Shown: one piece after another, positions 8,041 through 15,792 of the stretch
How the letters are laid out: each line of letters opens with the position of its first letter
How positions within the stretch are numbered: the stretch's first letter is position 1
From: Olivibacter sp. XZL3
Lineage (GTDB): Bacteria > Bacteroidota > Bacteroidia > Sphingobacteriales > Sphingobacteriaceae
NCBI RefSeq assembly: GCF_004368405.1
Contig: NZ_SBJH01000062.1
Coordinates: forward strand, 62,001 to 126,000
Length of the DNA: 64,000 nt
Reading direction: 5' to 3'
The notes under the pieces: generated by a model
The model's input: only the letters and a program-made list of their open reading frames with translations
Databases searched by the model: none
What the model was told of the DNA's origin: nothing
Translations under genes and position numbers: made by a program

Positions 8041-8162
8041 AGCTTTGAGTCCTCAGCTAGCTAATAGCTTTCAGCTCCTATAAATCTTTTTTATTTAATT
8101 CTCCTCGACTGATTGCGGCAGCCTAAAGCTTACTGCTTATAGCTTACCGCCTACAGCCTCCT
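8041..8162. repeat. Heptad repeat array overlapping the 3' end of the dehydrogenase gene
   Basis: GCY triplets recur at 8121, 8128, 8135, 8142, 8149 and 8156, an exact 7-nt step (units such as GCTTACT, GCTTATA, GCTTACC, GCCTACA). A looser array of AGC units covers 8041-8080, with AGC at 8059, 8066 and 8073. The array crosses the stop codon (8137-8139) and encodes the C-terminal AVGGKL of the semialdehyde dehydrogenase. Confidence 0.65.
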
Positions 8163-9630
8163 TCGTTAGCTGATTATTTACTGTACGATAAATCCCTAAC
8201 GGATTTGCATTTTTTAAAGCGTCCGGAAGTAAATTGTCGGGCCAGTTCTGGAAAGATAAAGGACGCAAAAACCGCTGAACGGCATCCGGTCCTACTGAAG
8301 TAAACCGACTATCTGTTGTCGACGGGAAAGGTCCACCATGTTGCATCGCTAAACTAACTTCTACACCGGTCGGCATGCCGTTATACAAGAGACGTCCACA
8401 CTTATCCTGTAACACATTGATTAGGTCTGCATATTCCACGGCATCTGCCTCCGTAGCCGCTACCGTAATCGTTAACTGACCTTTTAATTGCTCAGCCACC
8501 GCAAGCATTTCCTCTTTATCGGTACAGGTAACTATTAGACCGAAAGGGCCGAAAACCTCTTCCAATAGCTGTTCGTTCGCTAACAAAGCTTTGGCATTCG
8601 TTTCAGCAAGTAATGCCGCACCTTGCCCTTCCGCCGCTGACTGCGCGGCTTTTCCTAATACCGCAACAGCCGATTGCGTCAGCATTTTTTCGCTGTTGCT
8701 TTGATAGGCTTTCGCAATTCCCTCATGAAGCATGGGAGCGGGTTGACAAGCTGATACAGCTTCGCTTAAAGCCGACTTAAAAGCTTCTAAATCTTTACCG
8801 TTCAATGCCACGACAACGCCTGGATTGGTACAAAATTGGCCCACGCCCAGTGTAAGCGAAGCTAAATATTGCCCGGCAAATTCCTGCGGGTTCACTGCAA
8901 GTTTCGCTGGAAGTACAAAAACAGGATTTACACTTCCCATCTCGGCAAATACCGGTATAGGCTCTAACCTGCTATTGGCCAAATCGAACAAGGCTTTACC
9001 TCCTTTGAAGGATCCGGTAAAAGCTACCGACTTAGTCAAGGGATGTTGCACGAGGTAAGCCCCAGCCTCATTGGAATTACCATACACATGTGAAAATACG
9101 CCTTCGGGCCAACCGGCTTCCTGTATAGCGCTTGTAATTGCCTCCGCCATCAACGTAGAGGTTTTTAAATGCCCGGGATGGGCTTTTAAGATTACGGGGC
9201 AGCCTGCGGCGATGGCACTAGCGGTATCGCCTCCTCCGGTTGAAAATGCAAAAGGGAAATTACTTGCTCCAAAAACAACCACAGGACCTACGCCAACTTT
9301 GATCTTTCTCAGATCTGGTTTAGCGGGCGTTCTATCCGCAATCGCTGTATCAATCCGCGCTTCAAAACAGGCTCCCTCTTTGATGTGATCGGCGTAGCTC
9401 CGCCACTGAAAAATCGTACGGGCCTTTTCTCCCACTAGACGGGCCTCAGGAAGACGGCTCTCTTCCATGGCTGCTGCAATAAGCTCATCGCCCAGTCCTT
9501 CAATCTTGTCGGCAATGGCATACATTAACGCCGCCCTATCAGCGGTACTCCGCTGTTTTAAATATTGAAACGCTGCTGCTGCTTTATACAATAATTCCTC
9601 TACTTGTTCCTGTGATGTTTCTGTATACAT
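8137..9630 (-). CDS. Alpha-ketoglutarate semialdehyde dehydrogenase (ALDH family)
   Basis: This aldehyde dehydrogenase has the catalytic Glu in FAEMGSVNP and the catalytic Cys in GQFCTNPG, with the cofactor loop around FTGSFKGGKAL. The sequence resembles the hydroxyproline-pathway type of 2,5-dioxopentanoate dehydrogenase, which oxidises alpha-ketoglutarate semialdehyde to alpha-ketoglutarate with NAD(P)+. The ATG at 9630 is chosen because GAGGAA lies 7 nt upstream and the family start MYTETSQEQV follows; a longer reading frame to 9672 adds 14 unlike residues. It is followed upstream in the operon by the DapA-family deaminase that makes its substrate. Its last codons are made of a 7-nt intergenic repeat, so the natural C-terminus may have been altered. 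Confidence 0.88.
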   Translation of the reverse strand: MYTETSQEQVEELLYKAAAAFQYLKQRSTADRAALMYAIADKIEGLGDELIAAAMEESRLPEARLVGEKARTIFQWRSYADHIKEGACFEARIDTAIADRTPAKPDLRKIKVGVGPVVVFGASNFPFAFSTGGGDTASAIAAGCPVILKAHPGHLKTSTLMAEAITSAIQEAGWPEGVFSHVYGNSNEAGAYLVQHPLTKSVAFTGSFKGGKALFDLANSRLEPIPVFAEMGSVNPVFVLPAKLAVNPQEFAGQYLASLTLGVGQFCTNPGVVVALNGKDLEAFKSALSEAVSACQPAPMLHEGIAKAYQSNSEKMLTQSAVAVLGKAAQSAAEGQGAALLAETNAKALLANEQLLEEVFGPFGLIVTCTDKEEMLAVAEQLKGQLTITVAATEADAVEYADLINVLQDKCGRLLYNGMPTGVEVSLAMQHGGPFPSTTDSRFTSVGPDAVQRFLRPLSFQNWPDNLLPDALKNANPLGIYRTVNNQLTKEAVGGKL

Positions 9631-9701
9631 ATAATTCCTCTTAACAAAATAAAACCCTCGTGATCGCCACAATCACAATAGGCATGAAAGTGCTTGCTCA
9701 A

Positions 9702-10616
9702 TTACGCATTTACTTCCAAATTCGGTCTGTTAACTTTACTGTCGGCAATGATCTTCAAAACACGTTCGCGTTCTTCACCTACCAAAGGCAAACGAGGCGC
9801 TCTGACGGTCTCATTACTAATGCCTTCGCTAACGGCCGCTAACTTAATATACTGTACTAGTTTTGCATGAATATCTAATTCCAAAAGCGGCAAGAACCAG
9901 CGGAATATTTCCAAAGCCTTTTGGATCTCTCCTGCCTTTACATACTCGTAAATTGCCACCGTTTCCTTAGGGTAAGCGTCAACCAATCCGGCAACAATAC
10001 CATCCGCACCCATCAATAAAGCTTCTGTTGTAATGGTATCAACCCCACCAAGAATTTTAAAGCGGTCGCCAAAACGATTAATCATCCGTGTAATGTTCGT
10101 CAGATCGCGCGTAGACTCTTTAACCGCTTGAATATTCGGTACGTCAGCAAGTTGTTCGAACATATCAAGGGTAACCAAGTTGCCATAGTCGACTGGATTG
10201 TTGTATACCATCATAGGAAGGCTCGTGCTGTTGGCAATCGTTGTAAAATAAACAACGGTTTCTCTGTCGTCCGCCTTATAACGCATAGGAGGCAACACCA
10301 TAAGTCCGTCCGCGCCTAACTCTTCTGCTTTCTTGGCAATCTTTATCGCCTCCGAGGTAGCCTGCTCGGCAATACCCAAAATAACAGGAACAGCTTTATC
10401 TGCAACAAAGTTAACGGTATATGTCAATAAATCGTATTTCTCTTGTGTTGATAAAGTACTCGCTTCACCAAGTGATCCCGCTAAAATCAAACCATGTACA
10501 CCGCCTTCAAGTTGCGCCGTCAGGTTTTTGCCAAACATATCAAAATCGATTTCCCCGTTCTCCTTAAATGGAGTTAATAATGCAGGATAAATTCCTTTCC
10601 AAAGTTCTTTAGTCAT
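9702..10616 (-). CDS. Pyrroline-4-hydroxy-2-carboxylate deaminase (DapA family)
   Basis: The 304 aa protein of the dihydrodipicolinate synthase superfamily has the catalytic Tyr in MVYNNPVDYG and the Schiff-base Lys in AVKESTRD. The usual GTTGE loop is replaced by AGSLGEAS, a variation typical of non-DapA members. In hydroxyproline degradation this enzyme deaminates and dehydrates pyrroline-4-hydroxy-2-carboxylate to alpha-ketoglutarate semialdehyde and ammonia. It is the first gene of the minus-strand operon with dehydrogenase, epimerase and flavin oxidase, which together make the full pathway from trans-4-hydroxy-L-proline to alpha-ketoglutarate. The assignment rests mainly on that context. 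Confidence 0.85.
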   Translation of the reverse strand: MTKELWKGIYPALLTPFKENGEIDFDMFGKNLTAQLEGGVHGLILAGSLGEASTLSTQEKYDLLTYTVNFVADKAVPVILGIAEQATSEAIKIAKKAEELGADGLMVLPPMRYKADDRETVVYFTTIANSTSLPMMVYNNPVDYGNLVTLDMFEQLADVPNIQAVKESTRDLTNITRMINRFGDRFKILGGVDTITTEALLMGADGIVAGLVDAYPKETVAIYEYVKAGEIQKALEIFRWFLPLLELDIHAKLVQYIKLAAVSEGISNETVRAPRLPLVGEERERVLKIIADSKVNRPNLEVNA

Positions 10617-10633
10617 TATAATTCTTTTTTCTT

Positions 10634-10641
10634 CAAAAGTA
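10634..10641 (-). promoter_or_regulatory. Candidate -7 box of the hydroxyproline operon
   Basis: On the minus strand this reads TACTTTTG, an exact TAnnTTTG match, 18 nt before the deaminase ATG. No good -33 TTTG is present, consistent with activator dependence. Confidence 0.4.
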
Positions 10642-10687
10642 AGTCGAACAGTTAAAGATATCCTTCCATGTATTAATCAATCATACG

Positions 10688-10698
10688 CGTATTTTAAC
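10688..10698 (-). promoter_or_regulatory. Copy of the GTTAAAATACG motif upstream of the hydroxyproline operon
   Basis: On the minus strand this reads GTTAAAATACG, identical to 11 bp of the two motif copies upstream of the AraC gene at 11852-11915. It lies about 47 nt upstream of the TACTTTTG box, a sensible place for an activator site. Confidence 0.5.
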
Positions 10699-10845
10699 TT
10701 TTTTATTAACGCCTTTTGTCTTGACTTCTTCACTCACTCTTTTCCTGTTCATACAAATTTTTCTTATCGCTCCTCTCATGAGGTCGATTTCTGCACAAAA
10801 GCCTTCACCTGTATAGATAGACAAAGAAAAGCATAAGTATAAGGC

Positions 10846-10867
10846 TGCCAAGCTCTTTGGCTTGGCA
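10846..10867 (-). terminator. Hairpin after the AraC gene
   Basis: TGCCAAGC (10846-10853) pairs perfectly with GCTTGGCA (10860-10867) around a 6-nt loop. It lies 34 nt past the AraC stop codon in its direction. The following minus-strand sequence is only moderately T rich. Confidence 0.5.
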
Positions 10868-10900
10868 TCGCTTCAGACAGCTAAAGCAGTTAATATATCG

Positions 10901-11779
10901 CTACTGAATGTTTCTTTGGAAATTCGTCATAAATTCTTTGGGAGAATTACCAATTACACTTTTAAATACCCTATTGAAATTAGTGATACTATTAAATCCA
11001 CAATTATACGCTACGCCGGATATACTTTCACATTTATGGTGTGTTAATTTTTTACAGGCTTCATGCACACGCATTTCGTTTAGAAAAGCAACAAAGGTAT
11101 TACCCGTATGCTTCTTAAAATAGCGACAAAAAGCTTGGGGCGTTAAATTAGCCTGATCGGCAACTTCCTCCAAGGTAATTGGTTTGGTGAAATTTTGGGC
11201 TATATAATTGTAAATCGAACCGATACGGATTCCTTCATTTTCCGAAATAGACGAGTTTTTACCGCCGGCAAGCGAAGTTGCTTGCTTAGATACCTGGCAT
11301 AAGGTGCGCAATAAATAAAAGAAATGCATGAGCTGGTCCATTTGACTGGCATCTTTCAACCTTAAAACACGTCGGGACACTTCTTTAAAATACGAAGTTG
11401 GCACCTTAAAGCCTCTTTCGTGATCCTTAACAAAACTCTGAAGCATATAAAGTTCGGGCAAATTAAACAGGGAGGCTAAATTGCCATTTGGATCAAAAAA
11501 CACCGAAATCGATCTCACCTGCTTCGGATTGTGGTCATCAAAATAATCGGCATTGCTTTTGAAAACATGGGACTGATTAGCTCCCAAAAGAAAAATGTCA
11601 TTCTCCTGAAAAGGATGCATACTATTGTCTGCAATTAAGGTTCCTTTTCCTTCCAATACCCACATGAGCTGCGCCTCGTGATGACGATGTAGATGCGGGT
11701 AGAAATGCGGCATGCAATCCTCCTGAACAATGACTGTTCGGTTGTGCGCTACCGGAATGGTGAACTGTAGTGTCTTCAT
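10901..11779 (-). CDS. AraC family regulator of hydroxyproline use
   Basis: The 292 aa regulator has an N-terminal cupin sensor (PHLHRHHEAQLMWVLEGKGTLI) and a C-terminal AraC/XylS DNA-binding domain (ITLEEVADQANLTPQAFCRYFKKHTG and then YNCGFNSITNFNRVFKSVIGNSPKEF). It lies immediately upstream of the hydroxyproline operon on the same strand and divergent from the Xaa-Pro aminopeptidase. A 12-bp motif occurs twice in its own upstream region and an 11-bp version before the hydroxyproline operon, so it probably autoregulates and controls both sides. The inducer is likely hydroxyproline or a downstream metabolite (inference). It ends at a perfect 8-bp hairpin. Confidence 0.88.
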   Translation of the reverse strand: MKTLQFTIPVAHNRTVIVQEDCMPHFYPHLHRHHEAQLMWVLEGKGTLIADNSMHPFQENDIFLLGANQSHVFKSNADYFDDHNPKQVRSISVFFDPNGNLASLFNLPELYMLQSFVKDHERGFKVPTSYFKEVSRRVLRLKDASQMDQLMHFFYLLRTLCQVSKQATSLAGGKNSSISENEGIRIGSIYNYIAQNFTKPITLEEVADQANLTPQAFCRYFKKHTGNTFVAFLNEMRVHEACKKLTHHKCESISGVAYNCGFNSITNFNRVFKSVIGNSPKEFMTNFQRNIQ

Positions 11780-11851
11780 CGCTGGTTTGGTGTATTAGGT
11801 AATGTGAATTTGCTAATATTAACTCATAAATACAAGACTTTAGGTAAAATA

Positions 11852-11915
11852 GGTTAAAATACGGTCATTATTCGTTAAATGATTGCCAATAACGCCTGCA
11901 TTTGGTTAAAATACG
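11852..11915. promoter_or_regulatory. Twin operator candidate (2 x GGTTAAAATACG)
   Basis: GGTTAAAATACG occurs at 11852-11863 and 11904-11915, 52 bp apart (five helical turns), with a partial copy (AGGTAAAATA) just left of the first. The region divides the AraC gene from the Xaa-Pro aminopeptidase gene, so it may serve both promoters. The same 11-mer core precedes the hydroxyproline operon. Confidence 0.55.
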
Positions 11916-12059
11916 AATAGCATCTGAGAAAAAAGGGGGAGCATCGCTTGGAATTATTTATGATTTTTACATTCCCCCTTAAACTTCATATTAGCGGGAT
12001 TATTTTTTATTTAACTCAAAAGATACCACCTTTGCTAAACAGCAGCAATGAATTAAGAC

Positions 12060-13451
12060 ATGTTTGAAAAATCGATTTATATTGAGCGGAGAAAAAGGCT
12101 AAAAAATGAATTTTCAAGTGGTTTGCTTCTATTCCTTGGGAATGATGAGCAGCCGATGAACTACACGGATAATACCTTTCCATTTAGACAAGACAGCTCG
12201 TTTCTATATTACTTTGGCATTCAGGAGCCGAAACTTGCGGCCATCATTGATTTGGACGAAGACAAGGAAATACTATTCGGAGATGAGCTCACTATTGATG
12301 AAATCGTTTGGACAGGCCAACAGGAAACATTAATGGAAAAGAGTGGAAAAAGCGGGATCTCGACGCTTCTTCCGAGCGCTAGCCTGTACGACTATTTACA
12401 GCGGACGCAAGAACAGAAACGGCTTGTTCATTATCTTCCACCCTATCAACCGAACAATAAAATTAAGCTCTTTAATTTGTTAGGTATACACCCGATCGAA
12501 CAGGAAAAAAAAGCTTCGATCCCTTTTATCAAAGCGGTCGTAGCGCAACGTTCGATTAAAAGTGCAGAGGAAATTAGCCAGATCGACATGGCGGTGAATA
12601 CTTCGGTAGAGATGCACCTACATGCCATGAAAATGGCAAAAGAAGGACTAACGGAACTACAGATTGCGAACGCTATACAGGAGATCGCCCAAAATGGAGG
12701 AGGAAAACTTGCCTATCCGACTATTCTATCCATCCACGGTGAAATCCTTCATAATCATAAGCATTCTAATACCTTAAGAAAGGGGCAGCTCGTACTGAAT
12801 GATTCGGGGGCCGAAACGGCAATGGGTTATGCAGGGGATCTAACGCGCACTTTCCCGGTAGACGGGCAGTTTAGCAATAAACAAAAAGAAATCTATACCG
12901 TAGTATTACAAGCTTTTGAGCAAGCCTCGGCTATGCTGGCTCCCGGCGTGCGTTATCTAGATGTGCACCTTAAAGCGTGCACCGTGCTGTTTGACGGTTT
13001 GAAAGAACTAGGCCTTGTAAAAGGCGATACGGCCGAAGCGGTCGCAAAAGGAGCGCATACCCTGTTCTTTCAATGTGGAACCGGGCATATGATGGGATTA
13101 GACGTACATGATATGGAGGATCTGGGCGAACAGTATGTGGGCTATACCGAAAGCCTAAAGAAAGACACCACCACCTTTGGACTGAAGTCTTTACGGTTGG
13201 GAAAAGAATTGGAAGCAGGCTACGTGCTGACGGTTGAACCCGGCATTTATTTTATTCCCGAATTATTTGCTCGTTGGAAAGCAGAAAACAAGTTGGCCGA
13301 CTTTATTAACTATTCCGCGGTAGCGAATTACATGGGTTTCGGCGGCGTTCGGATTGAAGACAATTACTTGGTGACGCACGCGGGGAACCGCCGCTTAGGC
13401 AACTACCTGGCCAAAACCGTTGAAGAGGTGGAAGCGCTAAGAAATAGCTAA
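12060..13451 (+). CDS. Xaa-Pro aminopeptidase (M24B)
   Basis: This 463 aa protein has an N-terminal creatinase-like domain (about residues 1-165) and a C-terminal pita-bread catalytic domain. The metal ligands are visible: Asp in VLNDSGAE and GYAGDLTRTFP, His in GTGHMMGLDVHD, Glu in TVEPGIYF and Glu in VRIEDNYLV. It removes the N-terminal residue from peptides with proline (often hydroxyproline) in second position and acts in the cytoplasm, as no signal peptide is present. It is divergent from the hydroxyproline regulator and heads a run of peptidase genes. The shared operator motif suggests co-control with hydroxyproline degradation. Confidence 0.93.
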   Translation: MFEKSIYIERRKRLKNEFSSGLLLFLGNDEQPMNYTDNTFPFRQDSSFLYYFGIQEPKLAAIIDLDEDKEILFGDELTIDEIVWTGQQETLMEKSGKSGISTLLPSASLYDYLQRTQEQKRLVHYLPPYQPNNKIKLFNLLGIHPIEQEKKASIPFIKAVVAQRSIKSAEEISQIDMAVNTSVEMHLHAMKMAKEGLTELQIANAIQEIAQNGGGKLAYPTILSIHGEILHNHKHSNTLRKGQLVLNDSGAETAMGYAGDLTRTFPVDGQFSNKQKEIYTVVLQAFEQASAMLAPGVRYLDVHLKACTVLFDGLKELGLVKGDTAEAVAKGAHTLFFQCGTGHMMGLDVHDMEDLGEQYVGYTESLKKDTTTFGLKSLRLGKELEAGYVLTVEPGIYFIPELFARWKAENKLADFINYSAVANYMGFGGVRIEDNYLVTHAGNRRLGNYLAKTVEEVEALRNS

Positions 13452-13494
13452 AGAGGCTACCTGACTATTTAAAAAATCAATTGCTATATAACAC

Positions 13495-15681
13495 ATGAGA
13501 CACATAAACCGACTACTTTGGATTTGCTTCCTAATAAGCAGCGCATTTCCTATTAATTTTCTCTTTGCACAGCCGGGCGTTAAGACACAATGGACGCAAG
13601 ATGGCAACGGCTACTATAAAGCCGAAGAGGGCAAAATACTAGAAGTGAACCTCCTAGACCCAAATCACCCTACCGTTTTTCTGGATGAGGCTACACTTAC
13701 ACCGGCCGACAGCAGTACACCTTTGAGCATCAGACAATTTATTATTTCTCCGGATCGCAAAAAGGTACTATTATTCACCAATACGAAACGTGTCTGGCGT
13801 TATCATACGCGCGGCGATTATTGGATATACGACTTCAACAAAAAACAGTTGAGCCAATTAGGGAAAGGACTGCCTGCCTCCTCCTTAATGTTTGCTAAAT
13901 TATCGCCGGATGGCACGAGCGTAGCCTATGTAAGCAAGCACAATCTATACATGGAGGATCTGACATCACACCAGATTACGCAGCTGACAGCGGATGGAAA
14001 TGACCGAATGATCAATGGGACCTTCGATTGGGCTTATGAGGAAGAGTTTGGCTGTAGGGACGGTTTCCGCTGGTCGAGCGATAGTAAACACATCGCTTAT
14101 TGGAAGATTGATGCCCGTAGCATACGCAATTACCTGATGTTGAACACCACCGATTCGACCTACTCCTTCACCATTCCGGTAGAATATCCGAAGGCAGGCC
14201 AAAATCCAAGCGCTTGCTATATCTATGTGGTCGATACAAAGACGAAGGAAAATAAAAAAATGGATATCCCCGGCGACCCCATACAACACTATATTCCCCG
14301 TATGGAATGGACGCCCAATGGCCAATCGCTTATTATTCAACAACTGGACCGCCGACAACAGGAAAGCCATATTATGCTGTGCGAAATTAAAACAGGCACC
14401 ACAAAAAATATCTACTCGGAAACGGATAATGCGTGGATTGATATTAAATCGCGTTGGAATGATGACGACCCTAGCGGTTGGGAGTGGATCGATAATGGAA
14501 AGGCCTTTCTATGGGTAAGCGAAAAAGACGGTTGGCGACATGTCTACAAAGTCGATATAAACGGCAAGGAAACCTTAATTACAAAAGGAAACTATGATAT
14601 TATCGGTATAGATTTAATCGATGAGGATAATCAAAAGCTCTACTTCAGCGCCTCCCCCGACAATGCTACACAAAAATACCTGTATCAGGTTAGTTTAAAA
14701 GGAGGCAAAGCGTCCAGCGTATCTCCATTGAGCCAAGCAGGTACGCACAGTTACCGCATTTCACCTAACGGAAAGTTGGCAGAACATACATTCAGCAGCA
14801 GCACGGCCTATTTCGCGGGTGAAGTAGTGGTTTTGCCCGGGCATGAACAGAAATTGGCGGCGGCCATCCAACGTGATCTCCCAGCAGGAACTCCAAAACC
14901 TGAATTCTTTAAAATCACTACAGCAGATGGCGTAGAGATGGATGGGTGGATGGTTAAACCTACCGCATTTGATAGCACCAAAAGATACCCTATTGTTTTT
15001 CAGGTATACGGTGAACCCGCTGGCCAAACAGTTACAGACACCTACGGTACAGGGTTTAATCGTTTATACGAAGGCAGTATGGCGGCTGACGGTTATCTCT
15101 ATGTTTCGGTTGAAAACCGCGGAGCGCCGGCTCCTAAGGGCAGAGTCTGGCGGAAAGCGATTTACCGCAACATTGGCACCATTAACATTCGAGATCAAGC
15201 CATGGCAGCCAAAGAAATCTTAAAATGGAACTTTGTCGACTCCTCACGCGTTGCTGTATGGGGGTGGAGCGGAGGTGGCTCTTCTACGCTGAACTTACTG
15301 TTCCAATACCCTGAAATTTATAAAACCGGTATCGCCGTTGCAGCTGTAGGCAACCAGCTCATGTACGACAACATCTACCAAGAACGCTATATGGGTGTTC
15401 CTCCCGAAAGTCAGGCCGACTACGTAAAAGGCTCGCCCATTACACACGCGAAGAACTTACAGGGCAACCTGCTATACATCCATGGTACGGCAGATGATAA
15501 TGTGCATTACCAGAACGCGGAAATGCTAATTAATGAGCTGATTAAATACAATAAGCAGTTTCAGCTGATGTCGTACCCAAACCGGAGCCATTCCATATCG
15601 GAGGGCGAGGGCACCTCGGCTCACCTAGCGCGCTTGTACACGAACTATTTAAAGCAATATTGTCCACCGGGAGGAAGGTAG
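13495..15681 (+). CDS. Dipeptidyl peptidase IV-like serine peptidase (S9B)
   Basis: The 728 aa protein has a signal peptide (cleavage near NFLFAQ), an N-terminal beta-propeller and a C-terminal alpha/beta hydrolase domain. The catalytic Ser is about residue 592 in GWSGGGS, where most relatives have GWSYGG. The Asp is in GTADDNVH and the His in NRSHSISE. The Glu pair that holds the peptide N-terminus in DPP IV is visible in FDWAYEEEFG. It should release Xaa-Pro or Xaa-Ala dipeptides in the periplasm or at the surface. It follows the Xaa-Pro aminopeptidase by 43 nt, giving a proline-directed pair. Confidence 0.9.
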   Translation: MRHINRLLWICFLISSAFPINFLFAQPGVKTQWTQDGNGYYKAEEGKILEVNLLDPNHPTVFLDEATLTPADSSTPLSIRQFIISPDRKKVLLFTNTKRVWRYHTRGDYWIYDFNKKQLSQLGKGLPASSLMFAKLSPDGTSVAYVSKHNLYMEDLTSHQITQLTADGNDRMINGTFDWAYEEEFGCRDGFRWSSDSKHIAYWKIDARSIRNYLMLNTTDSTYSFTIPVEYPKAGQNPSACYIYVVDTKTKENKKMDIPGDPIQHYIPRMEWTPNGQSLIIQQLDRRQQESHIMLCEIKTGTTKNIYSETDNAWIDIKSRWNDDDPSGWEWIDNGKAFLWVSEKDGWRHVYKVDINGKETLITKGNYDIIGIDLIDEDNQKLYFSASPDNATQKYLYQVSLKGGKASSVSPLSQAGTHSYRISPNGKLAEHTFSSSTAYFAGEVVVLPGHEQKLAAAIQRDLPAGTPKPEFFKITTADGVEMDGWMVKPTAFDSTKRYPIVFQVYGEPAGQTVTDTYGTGFNRLYEGSMAADGYLYVSVENRGAPAPKGRVWRKAIYRNIGTINIRDQAMAAKEILKWNFVDSSRVAVWGWSGGGSSTLNLLFQYPEIYKTGIAVAAVGNQLMYDNIYQERYMGVPPESQADYVKGSPITHAKNLQGNLLYIHGTADDNVHYQNAEMLINELIKYNKQFQLMSYPNRSHSISEGEGTSAHLARLYTNYLKQYCPPGGR

Positions 15682-15745
15682 AGTTGTAAGTTTTAGGTTA
15701 TGGGTTTTTAAGTTTTAATAGTAAAATTAGATTGTAAGCTAGAAG
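15676..15745. repeat. Heptad-periodic spacer after the S9 peptidase
   Basis: GT-starting units recur at 15683, 15690, 15697, 15704 and 15712 (steps 7, 7, 7, 8; GTTGTAA, GTTTTAG, GTTATGG). The array begins at the stop codon of the S9 gene. Nothing else is evident in this 111-nt gap. Confidence 0.5.
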
Positions 15746-15792
15746 ACGGACAAAAAATACGTATTGCTAATGGCTTATTAATATTCATCAAC

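Noticed and set aside
6905-8162. CRISPR array in the repeated spacers
   Set aside because: Units are 7 nt, degenerate and without unique spacers; no cas genes are present.
9702-10616. Biosynthetic DapA (lysine pathway)
   Set aside because: The GTTGE loop is changed and the gene is inside the hydroxyproline operon.
13495-15681. Inactive S9 peptidase because GWSYGG is GWSGGG
   Set aside because: Ser, Asp, His and the Glu pair are all in place; the Tyr to Gly change is beside the nucleophile but not catalytic.
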